In this document: positions 25,910 to 35,028 of the stretch, one piece after another | Numbering within the stretch: the stretch's first letter is position 1 | How the letters are laid out: each line of letters starts with the position of its first letter | Assembly: GCF_019457535.1 (NCBI RefSeq) | Contig: NZ_CP080417.1 | Span: 3,100,001 to 3,164,000, forward strand | From: Shewanella halotolerans | GTDB lineage: Bacteria; Pseudomonadota; Gammaproteobacteria; Enterobacterales; Shewanellaceae | Direction of reading: 5' to 3' | DNA: 64,000 nt | Program-made: the position numbers and the translations under genes | Notes under the pieces: generated by a model | The model's input: only the letters and a program-made list of their open reading frames with translations | Database searches by the model: none | Told to the model about the DNA's origin: nothing

Positions 25910-27238
25910 ATGAAAATGCCGAAAAATAATGTTTACACCGTGTCGCGCCTCAATGGAGAAGTGAGGCAATTACTCGAGGGTGAACTGGGTAAAGTCTGGC
26001 TCGAAGCGGAAATATCCAATTTTTCGGCGCCCAGCTCGGGGCACTGGTATCTCACCCTCAAAGACAATTACGCCCAGATCCGCGCCGCCATGTTTAAGGG
26101 CCGCAATCGCGCCGTCACCTTCCGTCCGGCCAATGGCCAGCAGGTGTTGGTCAAGGGCGCCATCAGCGTCTATGAGCCCAGGGGCGACTATCAGCTGATC
26201 ATCGACTCCATGCTCCCCGCCGGCGATGGCCTGCTGGCTCAGCAATATGAAGCCCTCAAGATGAAGCTGGCCGCCGAAGGCCTATTTGCCGCCGACACCA
26301 AGCGGCCGTTGCCGAGCAACATTCAACGCATCGGGGTGGTCACCTCGGCCACGGGCGCGGCCATCAGAGACGTGCTGCATGTACTCAAGCGGCGCGACCC
26401 CTCTATCGAGGTGATCATCTACCCTAGCCAGGTACAGGGAGAGCATGCCGATAAGTCTCTGTGTCATGCCATCATGCAGGCCAACGACAGGATGGAAGTG
26501 GATGTGTTGCTGCTCACCCGAGGCGGCGGCTCACTGGAAGATCTCTGGTGTTTCAACAGCGAAGCCCTGGCTCATACCATCTATAACAGCGCCCTGCCCG
26601 TCGTTTCGGCCGTGGGCCACGAGGTGGATACCACCATCAGCGACTATGTCGCCGACCTGCGTGCCCCCACCCCTTCGGCGGCGGCCGAGCTGTTGTCTCA
26701 GGATGCGCTCAGCAAGGCCGACAAACTCAGGATGGCCATGACACGCCTCAAGCAGGGCTGGCAACACTATGGCCTGAAACAGGCCCAGCGTTTCAGCCAG
26801 CTGCACCACAGGTTAGAGCGTCAGGATCCCAAACGCCGCCTGCAACAATATGAGCAGCGCTTTGACGAGCTGCAACTCAGGCTCGGCGCCGCCTTAACCG
26901 GTAAGCTACACCAGATGGAGCGCCGTCAGCAGTCCCTGCACGCCAGATTAAACCAGGTCTCTCCCAGCCATCAACTGGCCTTGGCCGCCAGCCGTCTGAG
27001 CCACCAGAACCAAAGATTACACAGCGCCATGCAGGCCAGACTCAACTCGGCAGAAAAATCCCTGCAATATGCCGCCCATCAGCTGGAGACCGTCAGCCCA
27101 CTGGCGACCCTGAGCCGTGGCTATAGCATCACACTCGACGCACAGGGCAAGGTGCTGCACAGCGCGCAAGATGTCCGCACGGGCGATCGCCTCACTACTA
27201 AGCTGGTCGATGGCGAGGTGCAATCGACGGTAGTTTAA
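25910..27238 (+). CDS. xseA: Exodeoxyribonuclease VII large subunit
   Basis: 442 residues (E. coli 456). The N-terminal OB-fold (about 1-105) contains EAEISNFSAPSSGHWYLTLKD. The catalytic region has TSATGAAIRDV and the family signature RGGGSLEDLWCFN near residues 204-216. The C-terminal half is a long coiled coil rich in Gln, Arg and Leu that packs against the small subunit XseB. It degrades single-stranded DNA processively in mismatch repair and related pathways. xseB is not in the window. Divergent from guaB, as in E. coli. Confidence 0.97.
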   Translation: MKMPKNNVYTVSRLNGEVRQLLEGELGKVWLEAEISNFSAPSSGHWYLTLKDNYAQIRAAMFKGRNRAVTFRPANGQQVLVKGAISVYEPRGDYQLIIDSMLPAGDGLLAQQYEALKMKLAAEGLFAADTKRPLPSNIQRIGVVTSATGAAIRDVLHVLKRRDPSIEVIIYPSQVQGEHADKSLCHAIMQANDRMEVDVLLLTRGGGSLEDLWCFNSEALAHTIYNSALPVVSAVGHEVDTTISDYVADLRAPTPSAAAELLSQDALSKADKLRMAMTRLKQGWQHYGLKQAQRFSQLHHRLERQDPKRRLQQYEQRFDELQLRLGAALTGKLHQMERRQQSLHARLNQVSPSHQLALAASRLSHQNQRLHSAMQARLNSAEKSLQYAAHQLETVSPLATLSRGYSITLDAQGKVLHSAQDVRTGDRLTTKLVDGEVQSTVV

Positions 27239-27246
27239 CCCTCACA

Positions 27247-27270
27247 TAAAAAACGCCCTTACGGGCGTTA
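27247..27270 (-). terminator. Intrinsic terminator for the 27.3-kb periplasmic protein gene
   Basis: Minus strand: AACGCCC-gtaa-GGGCGTT followed by a T run (six T), 36 bp after that gene's stop. It may also form a hairpin at the end of xseA mRNA, but there is no T run on the plus strand. Confidence 0.85.
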
Positions 27271-27305
27271 AAATGAGTATTTAGCAACTCAATAAAATCG
27301 AAGGC

Positions 27306-27839
27306 CTATTTTCTCGGCCCCACAGGCACCATGATGTGCGCGTAGGGAGTGCCCTTCCACATCACATAGGGACCACCGGCATAAGGGTCTGTAGGCAGGC
27401 TGTCGAGCAAGGCGGGATCCGGCATGATGATCATCAGGTGCGGCCCTTCGACGATCCACTGATTGTCTTTGGTTTCGCCCTCGGCGTAGGGATCGGTATT
27501 GCTCGCGCCGCCATCACCGGCCAGCATATAGGAAATACCCACTGCCTTGGCCTGAAACGGCTTCTTGTTCATCCAGGCGTCGGCCCATTCCATCCAGGGC
27601 CCATCCATACACATGGGCGCCGTGCCTTGCAGACTAGGCGGGGTGGGGAAACAGGTATAGTCGACACTACCTTTTTGCAGAACATTATTGTCCCAGTCCA
27701 TCACTGTGACCTTATCCCTCAGGGTTGGCGGCGCGGCATTGAGCGCGTCTTCCAGTAAGGCCTGTTTATCTGCGGCCTGGGCGGCGCCGGCCAAGAGAGC
27801 CAGCGTGGCGGCAAGCAGCAGGGGTTGTTGGTGTTTCAT
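27306..27839 (-). CDS. Predicted periplasmic protein of unknown function
   Basis: 177 residues with a clear Sec signal peptide (cleavage after AGAAQA, about residue 22). The mature part is rich in Pro, Gly, Trp and Met (for example MCMDGPWMEWADAWMNKKPF) with two Cys residues that could form a disulfide. The late segment EGPHLMIIMPDPALLD looks structured. The start is ATG at 27839 with AGGAT about 8 nt upstream. It stands alone between terminators, in a different orientation from xseA. I do not recognise a characterised family. Confidence 0.8.
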   Translation of the reverse strand: MKHQQPLLLAATLALLAGAAQAADKQALLEDALNAAPPTLRDKVTVMDWDNNVLQKGSVDYTCFPTPPSLQGTAPMCMDGPWMEWADAWMNKKPFQAKAVGISYMLAGDGGASNTDPYAEGETKDNQWIVEGPHLMIIMPDPALLDSLPTDPYAGGPYVMWKGTPYAHIMVPVGPRK

Positions 27840-28024
27840 AACACTATCCTCAGGTGAGTTAAACTACCTTAAATACTGCACCTTTGAGTATAGTTGGCCT
27901 CACTATAAAGACTCGACTTAGTTAACGCCAGACAGCTCAACAAGCTAGATACCACAAGAGAGTAGATATATAACACTAACAAAATAGAATTTAGACGGAT
28001 AAAACCTTTCTAAGAAAAGATAAC

Positions 28025-28053
28025 AAAAAGGCCAGCACTTTGGCTGACCTTTA
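28025..28053. terminator. Terminator-like hairpin after der
   Basis: AAAGG-c-CAGC pairs with GCTG-a-CCTTT with one internal mismatch. A short T run is present on the plus strand and a longer one on the minus strand, the direction of der. Confidence 0.65.
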
Positions 28054-28071
28054 TTAGTGAGACGGAGAAAA

Positions 28072-29541
28072 TTATTTCTTCTTGTCTTTGATGTGACTCA
28101 TCATGCGCTTGCGGCGACGCTCCTGGCTCACCGTCAGCTTCTTGGTGTTCAGGCCCTCGAACGGGTTGCCCCCTTCCTGGAAGCGTACCTGAATCGGCGT
28201 ACCCATCACCTTGAGTGAACGACGGTAGTAGTTCATCATGAAACGCTTGTAAGAATCCGGCAGCTTCTTCACCTGGTTACCATGGATCACCACGATTGGC
28301 GGGTTGTAACCACCGGCGTGGGCGTATTTCAGCTTGACGCGGCGACCGTTCACCAGCGGTGGCTGGTGATCGTCCTGAGCCATCTGCATGATGCGGGTCA
28401 ACATAGAGGTGCTCACGCGGCGTGTGGCGCTCTCGTAGGCTTCCTCTACCGACTCGAACAGGTGACCCACACCCGTGCCGTGCAGCGCCGAGATGAAGTG
28501 AATACGGGCAAAATCGATAAAGCCCAGACGACGGTCGAGCTCACTCTTCACGCGCTCTTTCACGTCCTGATCGATGCCGTCCCACTTGTTCACGGCAATC
28601 ACCAAGGCGCGCCCCGCGTTCAGGGCAAAGCCCAGCAGGCCTAAGTCTTGCTCGGCGATACCCTCGCGGGCATCGACCACCAAGAGCACCACGTTGGCGT
28701 CTTCTACCGCCTTGAGGGTCTTGATCACAGAGAACTTCTCGACTGTCTCGTGCACCTTGCTGCGACGACGCACTCCCGCGGTGTCGATGATCACATATTC
28801 CTGACCATCGCGCTCCAGCGGGATATAGATACTGTCACGGGTCGTGCCCGGCTCATCGTAAACCACGACGCGCTCTTCACCCAGAATACGGTTCGTCAGG
28901 GTCGACTTGCCCACGTTAGGCTTACCGATAATCGCCAGCTTGATCGGCAAGTCCTGCAGACGCTGCTGCTCGGCCTCGGCCTCTTCCTCTGTATATTGAC
29001 GCTCGTCGGCTTCCTCTTCGCCCTCGCCGTCTCGGGTCAGCCCCATGGCTTCGGCGTAAGGGGTCAGCGCGTATTCGATCATGTTGGTCACGCCGCGCCC
29101 TTGGGCGGCTGCCATTTGATAGACCTCACCCAGGCCCAGGGCCCAGAACTCGCCACAGGCAGAGTCGGCGTCGATACCATCGACCTTGTTGGCTACCACA
29201 AAGGTGGTCTTCTCGCGGCGGCGTAAGTGCTCGGCGATCGCCTCGTCGGCGGCCGTCAGACCCGCGCGGGCGTCGGTGAGAAAGAGCACCACATCGGCTT
29301 CTTCGATCGCCGCCAGCGACTGCTCTGCCATGCGGGTCTCGATCCCCTCTTCGGTGCCGTCGATACCGCCGGTATCCACCACGATAAATTCGTAACCAGA
29401 TAGATGTGCACGACCATACTTACGATCCCGAGTCAGACCTGGGTAGTCAGCTACCAAGGCGTCTCTGGTGCGCGTAAGACGATTGAACAGGGTCGACTTA
29501 CCTACGTTTGGTCGGCCTACCAGGGCCACAACTGGAATCAT
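28072..29541 (-). CDS. der: Ribosome-associated GTPase Der (EngA)
   Basis: 489 residues. Two tandem G domains are evident: the first with P-loop GRPNVGKST near residue 8 and DTGG as G3, the second with GKPNVGKST near 210 and DTAG as G3. NKVD and NKWD are the G4 motifs. The C-terminal KH-like domain ends with a basic tail (RRRKRMMSHIKDKKK). Der is needed for 50S ribosomal subunit maturation. It follows bamB with a 94-bp gap that contains a terminator hairpin. Confidence 0.98.
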   Translation of the reverse strand: MIPVVALVGRPNVGKSTLFNRLTRTRDALVADYPGLTRDRKYGRAHLSGYEFIVVDTGGIDGTEEGIETRMAEQSLAAIEEADVVLFLTDARAGLTAADEAIAEHLRRREKTTFVVANKVDGIDADSACGEFWALGLGEVYQMAAAQGRGVTNMIEYALTPYAEAMGLTRDGEGEEEADERQYTEEEAEAEQQRLQDLPIKLAIIGKPNVGKSTLTNRILGEERVVVYDEPGTTRDSIYIPLERDGQEYVIIDTAGVRRRSKVHETVEKFSVIKTLKAVEDANVVLLVVDAREGIAEQDLGLLGFALNAGRALVIAVNKWDGIDQDVKERVKSELDRRLGFIDFARIHFISALHGTGVGHLFESVEEAYESATRRVSTSMLTRIMQMAQDDHQPPLVNGRRVKLKYAHAGGYNPPIVVIHGNQVKKLPDSYKRFMMNYYRRSLKVMGTPIQVRFQEGGNPFEGLNTKKLTVSQERRRKRMMSHIKDKKK

Positions 29542-29581
29542 TTTTTTGCCTCTAATCTACAAATCTATCTGAATATCTTAA

Positions 29582-29616
29582 ATAAAAAGCCCCCAGCACA
29601 AGGTCCAGGGGCTTTA
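29582..29616 (-). terminator. Intrinsic terminator between bamB and der
   Basis: Minus strand: AAAGCCCC and GGGGCTTT form the stem, followed by further T. It probably reduces read-through from the hisS-yfgM-bamB unit into der. Confidence 0.8.
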
Positions 29617-29635
29617 AAAACTGTTAAAGCTCGCC

Positions 29636-30823
29636 TTAGGGAAGCGTAATTCTTGCTACCTTGCCGCCGCGACTCTGGACGTAGATCTTATCATCTATTA
29701 CCAGTGGCTGGCTAAATAAACCTGAACTATCCACTTCGACGCGGCCCACCAGCTTGCCTGACGTGCGATCGATGAAATGCAGATAGCCTTCGAAATCGCC
29801 CACCACCAGGTAGTCTTTAAAGACCACTGGCGAGGTCAATTCGCGGTTAGTCAGCTCACTGTTGCTCCAGCTTTCAAGGCCGTTACGCTTATCGACCGCA
29901 TACACGCGGCCGTGGTCATCGACCAGGTAAAGGTTCAGACCGGCCGAAGCCAACTCGTTAAAGCTAGAATATTTACGGCTCCAGACCACACGGCCTGTAC
30001 GCAGCTCCATGGAAACTAGGTTACCGTTATAGCTCACCGCATAGATGTTCTCGCCCACGATAAGTGGCTTCATATCCACGTCGGCCATACGGGTAAACTC
30101 GTTCCCCCCCTTTGGCGTATAGATAGGCTGCTCCCAGGCGGCCTGACCGTTGCTTTTCACCACAACCGCGATCTTGCCATCGGCGGTGCCGACGAAGAAG
30201 CCACCTGCCTCATAGGCAGCAGAACCTGTGCCCCTTAGAGTCAGGGTTGGCAACTTGCTCTCGTAGACCCAAAGCTGTTTGCCGTCATCGACGTTATAGG
30301 CTTCAAGGGCGCCAGTGCTGGTGTGAACCACCACCACATCTTCGCCTACAGTTGGCGCCGACAGCAGCTCACCGCCCGCAGTCACATGCCAGACCATCTC
30401 GCCGGTTTCGGCATCGACGGCGCCCAGCAGGCCACTCTCACCACCGAAGAACACCTTGTTACGGGCGGCGGTAATGCCTGAGGAGAGACGCGCGCCCTTG
30501 TTCTTAGACAAGGCACCCTCTTTAAACCAGGAGCTGATCTCCAGCGACCAGACCTGCTCGCCTGTGGCTTCATCGTAGGCGGCGACTTCACCGTAACGAT
30601 CCATGACGAACAGCTTGCCGTAGCGCACCGCCGGACGGATCTTAGAGTAGTAATCACCCACACCACTGCCGACAGAGGCACTCCAGCTCACCTCGGGGAA
30701 AACGCTCGCCTCAATCTGCGGCAGCGGGCTTACCGGCTCTTCCTCAACATCGTTTGAAGAACAGGCCGACAGCAACCCCAGGCTCAAGCTGCAAGCCAGT
30801 AATGTTTTGCACCAAGACTTCAT
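29636..30823 (-). CDS. bamB: Outer-membrane assembly lipoprotein BamB
   Basis: 395 residues. The lipoprotein signal has its lipobox LGLLSAC near residues 15-21. The rest is an eight-bladed PQQ-like beta-propeller, with repeated AxDxxTGxxxW blades such as AYDEATGEQVWSLE, GAVDAETGEMVWHV and AYNVDDGKQLWVYE. BamB is an accessory lipoprotein of the BamA complex that folds beta-barrel proteins. It follows yfgM with an 11-nt gap, the same order as in E. coli. Confidence 0.97.
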   Translation of the reverse strand: MKSWCKTLLACSLSLGLLSACSSNDVEEEPVSPLPQIEASVFPEVSWSASVGSGVGDYYSKIRPAVRYGKLFVMDRYGEVAAYDEATGEQVWSLEISSWFKEGALSKNKGARLSSGITAARNKVFFGGESGLLGAVDAETGEMVWHVTAGGELLSAPTVGEDVVVVHTSTGALEAYNVDDGKQLWVYESKLPTLTLRGTGSAAYEAGGFFVGTADGKIAVVVKSNGQAAWEQPIYTPKGGNEFTRMADVDMKPLIVGENIYAVSYNGNLVSMELRTGRVVWSRKYSSFNELASAGLNLYLVDDHGRVYAVDKRNGLESWSNSELTNRELTSPVVFKDYLVVGDFEGYLHFIDRTSGKLVGRVEVDSSGLFSQPLVIDDKIYVQSRGGKVARITLP

Positions 30824-30834
30824 GGGCAGCTTCC

Positions 30835-31458
30835 TTATGCCTTGTTCAGGTTATCTAGCTTCATCTGTAAGGCTGGGCTTGAAGTTGCTCCGCCATTATC
30901 CAGGGCTGACTGATAGGCGCTCTTTGCCTTGTCGGCCTCGCCTTGGCGTACCAGGAAATCACCTTTTAATTCATCACGCTGTACGGCAAACGAAGGCGTG
31001 TTAAGCTGCTCCAGAGTTGCCAGTGCCGTTGCCAGCTGACCTTGCTCTGCCTGTACGCGGGCAAGACGCAATGTCGCAATCGCAACCAGACCTTCTTCAG
31101 GCTTGCTGACCAGAATCTGCTTAAGGGCCTGCTCGGCCTTATCCAGCTCACCGGCTTCTACCGCGGCCTTAGCCACGATAAGTTGCAGCAGCGCCTGATA
31201 GCCCTGCTGACCGTCGTGGTCCTTAGCAAAGCTCTCGGCAGCTGCCAACATGCTCGAATCGGCTTTGACCGAGTTGCTGATGGTTTGGAAGGCTTCAGAG
31301 GCTTCTTCTGCCTGAGCCACCTTGTAATCTGAATAGTAGTTCCAGCTGTAAAGGCCACCCAGGCCTACCACTGCACCTATGACAATCGAGTTGCCATAGT
31401 CTTTCCAGAACTGTTTGATAGCATCGACTTGTTGTTCTTCTGTGCTATAAATTTCCAC
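30835..31458 (-). CDS. yfgM: YfgM, SecYEG-associated periplasmic TPR protein
   Basis: 207 residues. An N-terminal cytoplasmic segment with STEEQQVDAIKQFWKDYGN is followed by one transmembrane helix (about 22-42, SIVIGAVVGLGGLYSWNYY) and a periplasmic tetratricopeptide region. In E. coli YfgM associates with the Sec translocon and the chaperone PpiD and is linked to the Rcs stress response. The start codon is GTG with GGAAGAG upstream. Located between hisS and bamB, as in E. coli, and probably co-transcribed. Confidence 0.93.
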   Translation of the reverse strand: MEIYSTEEQQVDAIKQFWKDYGNSIVIGAVVGLGGLYSWNYYSDYKVAQAEEASEAFQTISNSVKADSSMLAAAESFAKDHDGQQGYQALLQLIVAKAAVEAGELDKAEQALKQILVSKPEEGLVAIATLRLARVQAEQGQLATALATLEQLNTPSFAVQRDELKGDFLVRQGEADKAKSAYQSALDNGGATSSPALQMKLDNLNKA

Positions 31459-31472
31459 GTTTCTCTTCCTCT

Positions 31473-32744
31473 TTAAATCAGTTCTGCAACGTAAGCTGCT
31501 AACGAATCCTGTGCAACCAATTCTTGTTCTTTCTCTTCACGCAGATATTTAAGCGCCACCTGACCATTGGCCAGTTCAGTCTCGCCGATCACTATGGCAA
31601 GTTTGGCGCCGCTCTTATCGGCACGTTTCATCTGCTTCTTAAAGTTACCGCCGCCGCAGTGACTCATCACCTTAAGGCCGTCTACTTCACGTAACTGCTG
31701 CGCTACCTTGATGGCCGCCACACGGCAATCATCGCCCATGGCCGTAACATACACATCCACCGGGCCGGATACATCGTCGGTCAGCGCCAGTGTCTCCAGC
31801 ATCAATACGATGCGCTCGAGTCCCATTGCGAAACCTACCGCCGGGGTGTCTTTGCCACCCAGCTGACCGACCAGGCCGTCGTAACGACCACCGGCCAACA
31901 CGGTTCCCTGGGCACCTAGGCTGTCGGTGACCCACTCGAATACGGTGCGGTTATAGTAATCTAAACCGCGCACCAGACGAGGGTTAATTTCGTATTGGAT
32001 GCCAACGGTTTCAAGTAGTTCACACAAATGTGCAAAATGGCCGCGACTTTCTTCGCCAAGGTAATCCATCAGTGCCGGAGCATCACCCAGCAGCGCCTGC
32101 ACATCTGGGTTCTTGCTGTCGAGCACACGTAGCGGATTTGAATACATGCGGCGCTGGCTGTCTTCGTCCAGCTTCTCCTTATGCTGCTCTAGGAAGGCGA
32201 CCAGGGCGTCACGGTAGGCCGCGCGCTCATCGGCATCCCCCAGGGTGTTCAGCTCCAGCTTCACATGCTTGCTAATGCCTAGCTTCTGCCACAGGCGATG
32301 GGACATCATCAGCACTTCGGCGTCGATATCGGCCGAGGCGATGCCATAGACCTCGACACCGAACTGGTTAAATTGACGGTAGCGCCCCTTCTGTGGACGC
32401 TCGTGACGGAACATGGGACCCATGTACCACAGGCGCTGCTCTTGATTGTAAAGCAGGCCATGCTCGTTACCCGCACGCACGGTAGAGGCTGTGCCTTCAG
32501 GGCGCAGCGTCAGCAGATCGCCATTGCGATCGGCAAAGGTATACATCTCTTTCTCGACGATATCTGTCACTTCGCCGATGGAACGTTTGAACAGGTCGGT
32601 ACTCTCTACGATAGGAGTGCGGATCTCGCTGTAACCATAGGCCGCAACGGTATCACGCAACACTGCTTCTAGTTTTTGCCATAGCGGGCTCTGGGTCGGC
32701 AGAATATCGTTCATTCCGCGAATCGCTTGAATCTGTTTTGCCAC
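31473..32744 (-). CDS. hisS: Histidyl-tRNA synthetase
   Basis: 423 residues, E. coli length 424. Class II aminoacyl-tRNA synthetase motifs are visible: the N-terminal QAIRGMNDILP, motif 2 near WYMGPMFRHERPQKGRYRQF, the histidine-binding LVRGLDYYNRTVFEW and motif 3 GFAMGLERI. The C-terminal anticodon-binding domain follows residue about 325. The start codon is GTG. It charges tRNA-His. The gene leads the hisS-yfgM-bamB unit. Confidence 0.98.
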   Translation of the reverse strand: MAKQIQAIRGMNDILPTQSPLWQKLEAVLRDTVAAYGYSEIRTPIVESTDLFKRSIGEVTDIVEKEMYTFADRNGDLLTLRPEGTASTVRAGNEHGLLYNQEQRLWYMGPMFRHERPQKGRYRQFNQFGVEVYGIASADIDAEVLMMSHRLWQKLGISKHVKLELNTLGDADERAAYRDALVAFLEQHKEKLDEDSQRRMYSNPLRVLDSKNPDVQALLGDAPALMDYLGEESRGHFAHLCELLETVGIQYEINPRLVRGLDYYNRTVFEWVTDSLGAQGTVLAGGRYDGLVGQLGGKDTPAVGFAMGLERIVLMLETLALTDDVSGPVDVYVTAMGDDCRVAAIKVAQQLREVDGLKVMSHCGGGNFKKQMKRADKSGAKLAIVIGETELANGQVALKYLREEKEQELVAQDSLAAYVAELI

Positions 32745-32777
32745 TGTATCAACTCGTCCGAAATTTAGCTGTAAAAA

Positions 32778-32873
32778 ATAAAAAAGCGCCTCGCATTATA
32801 GGCGCATCAACAATAAACGCAAAACCGGCGCGGCGCGCCAGTGAGCTGCGCCACAAACGGGGCTAAAAGCCCC
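32778..32873 (-). terminator. Terminator and second hairpin between ispG and hisS
   Basis: Minus strand: GCGCCT-n8-AGGCGC followed by six T at 32778-32806. A second perfect hairpin (GGGGCT and AGCCCC, 32859-32873) lies closer to the ispG stop and lacks a T run. Together they probably end most ispG transcripts before hisS. Confidence 0.85.
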
Positions 32874-32897
32874 ATCTTCTGCGCAGCAAACAAAGGG

Positions 32898-34013
32898 TTA
32901 TTCCGTGATATCGGTAGTCGGAATACGCGCGTCGACGCTGGCGACCTTGGCGCGGATCTTCGCCTCGAGCTGATCGACGATATGCTCATTGTCGAAACGC
33001 TCTTTCTGGCGCACGCCATCATCATAGTAGCCGCTCTTACGATTACCGCCGGTCAGGCCAATATCCGATACCAGGGCTTCGCCCGGACCATTGACCACAC
33101 AACCTATGATGGAGACATCCATAGGAGTCACCACATCTTCCAGGCGACGCTCAAGCTCGTTCACTGTGGCTATCACATCGAACTCCTGACGCGAGCAAGA
33201 TGGGCAGGCGATGAAGTTGATGCCGCGCGAGCGAATACGCAGGGATTTGAGGATGTCGAAACCGACCTTGATCTCCTCAACGGGATCGGCAGCCAGCGAG
33301 ATACGCAGGGTGTCGCCAATCCCCTCGGCCAGCAACATGCCAAGGCCAACGGCCGACTTCACGGCGCCGGCGCGGGCGCCACCGGCCTCGGTGATCCCAA
33401 GGTGCAGCGGCTGCTGAATCTGTTTGGCCAGCAGGCGGTAGGACTCTACCGCCAGGAAGACGTCTGATGCCTTCACACTCACCTTAAACTGGTCGAAATT
33501 GAGTCTGTCGAGAATATCCACATGGCGCATGGCCGATTCCAGCAAGGCCTGCGGCGTCGGCTCCTTGTACTTGTCCATCAGATCTTTCTCTAATGAACCA
33601 CCGTTAACACCGATACGGATGGGAATATTCTTGTCGCGGGCACACTCCACCACGCTGCGGATGCGCTCTTCGTTGCCTATGTTGCCCGGGTTGATACGCA
33701 GACAATCCACGCCATATTCCGCCACTTTCAGGGCGATACGGTAATCGAAATGGATATCGGCAACCAGGGGGATCTTAGTCTGCTGCTTGATCACCTTGAA
33801 CGCCTCGGCGGCATCCATGGTGGGCACAGAGACACGTACGATATCGGCGCCGACATTTTCCAGTGCGCGGATCTGAGCCACCGTGGCCTCCACATCTGTG
33901 GTGCGGGTGTTGGTCATAGATTGCACGGCGATTGGCGCGCCATCACCGATGGGCACATCGCCCACATAGATGCGTGTCGAAGGGCGGCGAATGATTGGGG
34001 ACTCGTTGTACAT
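32898..34013 (-). CDS. ispG: 4-hydroxy-3-methylbut-2-en-1-yl diphosphate synthase
   Basis: 371 residues (E. coli 372). The N-terminal TIM barrel (MTNTRTTDVEATVAQIRAL and downstream) is followed by the 4Fe-4S domain with the first Cys pair in ACPSCSRQEFD and the third in SIIGCVVNGPGEA. It catalyses the sixth step of the MEP isoprenoid pathway (MEcPP to HMBPP). It starts 19 nt downstream of rodZ and lies in the pilF-rodZ-ispG cluster conserved among gammaproteobacteria. Confidence 0.98.
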   Translation of the reverse strand: MYNESPIIRRPSTRIYVGDVPIGDGAPIAVQSMTNTRTTDVEATVAQIRALENVGADIVRVSVPTMDAAEAFKVIKQQTKIPLVADIHFDYRIALKVAEYGVDCLRINPGNIGNEERIRSVVECARDKNIPIRIGVNGGSLEKDLMDKYKEPTPQALLESAMRHVDILDRLNFDQFKVSVKASDVFLAVESYRLLAKQIQQPLHLGITEAGGARAGAVKSAVGLGMLLAEGIGDTLRISLAADPVEEIKVGFDILKSLRIRSRGINFIACPSCSRQEFDVIATVNELERRLEDVVTPMDVSIIGCVVNGPGEALVSDIGLTGGNRKSGYYDDGVRQKERFDNEHIVDQLEAKIRAKVASVDARIPTTDITE

Positions 34014-34032
34014 CTTAATTCACTCTTTTACT

Positions 34033-35028
34033 TCAAAGATTGACGGCGCTACCGACCGTCAGTCTGGCAACTCGGCCACTGGGATACTTGGCCAAATCAA
34101 CTTGTTCACCATTGAGACGCATGGTCAGCGACTGAGGCGCCCCCAATATAACCTTAAACGGCGCCTGACCAAAGACATTCATCTCTTTGCCTGCCAGCTT
34201 GAGGCCATTGACCAGCACCTTGCCGTCGGCATCGGTCACCTTTATCCAGCAATCACCGCTCAGACTCAGAGCCAACACGGCATCGTCCGCGCTCTTAAGG
34301 GGTTCATCTGCTTGGGAATTTGGGTTAGTCACTTCCAGCGCTACGCCAGTCTCAGCTGTCGAGCCAGCCTCGGATGCCAGGTTTTCAGCCTGTTCGCCTG
34401 TCGGCTGTGCACTGGTAGATTGCTCCGCCATTGTTTGATCAGTCACAGCTTGATCAGGCGCAGCTTGCTCTCTTGGCATCTCGATACCTGTGCCTGCCTG
34501 TGGGTCTTGAGCTAGCATAGGCTCAGACGAGGCCGCCAGGGTCGAGAGCTCTGCAGTTTCTTCCACCGACGGCTTGGAAAGGTCTAGATCGGCCACCATG
34601 GCGGACTTTTGTACCCACCAGAGTACCAGCAGGGCCAACAAGACGAAGATGATGAGATATGTCACCAGCATCAGGCGGCCGTCTCTGGCCTGGCGCGTCG
34701 TCTTGCGGGAGAAGCTCTGCATGGTGGGCGCGCTGACCACGGGAAAGCTTTCGGCCAGGTAGGCATCCACCTTGGCCATCTCCAGCCCCAGGATACGGGC
34801 ATAATTCTTCACATAGCCTTTGACATAGGTCGCCGACGCTATGTTGTCATAGTTGTCCGCCTCGAGATCTTGAACAATCGATGGGCGCAGATTGAGTTGC
34901 TCGGCCACGCTGGCTAAAGTCATCTGGCGCGACTCACGCGCCGCCTTTAACCACTGGCCCAGTGTTTCACCGGTTTCCTTTGGTTTCTCAGCATCATCCT
35001 TGAGCATATCGATTTGATTATCAGTCAT
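34033..35028 (-). CDS. rodZ: Cytoskeleton protein RodZ
   Basis: 331 residues. The N-terminal cytoplasmic helix-turn-helix (about 20-85; LGQWLKAARESRQMTLASVAEQ) is the part that binds MreB in the family. It is followed by a basic juxtamembrane stretch and one transmembrane helix (about 117-140, LVTYLIIFVLLALLVLWWV). A Gln/Thr/Glu-rich periplasmic linker leads to a C-terminal DUF4115 beta domain. RodZ couples MreB filaments to wall synthesis and keeps rod shape. Its ATG overlaps the pilF stop by one base (TAATG), indicating translational coupling. Confidence 0.95.
   Translation of the reverse strand: MTDNQIDMLKDDAEKPKETGETLGQWLKAARESRQMTLASVAEQLNLRPSIVQDLEADNYDNIASATYVKGYVKNYARILGLEMAKVDAYLAESFPVVSAPTMQSFSRKTTRQARDGRLMLVTYLIIFVLLALLVLWWVQKSAMVADLDLSKPSVEETAELSTLAASSEPMLAQDPQAGTGIEMPREQAAPDQAVTDQTMAEQSTSAQPTGEQAENLASEAGSTAETGVALEVTNPNSQADEPLKSADDAVLALSLSGDCWIKVTDADGKVLVNGLKLAGKEMNVFGQAPFKVILGAPQSLTMRLNGEQVDLAKYPSGRVARLTVGSAVNL

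Noticed and set aside
32859..32873. Separate small RNA between hisS and ispG
   Set aside because: The hairpin lies within the 3' untranslated part of ispG and has no promoter of its own; best explained as part of a double terminator.
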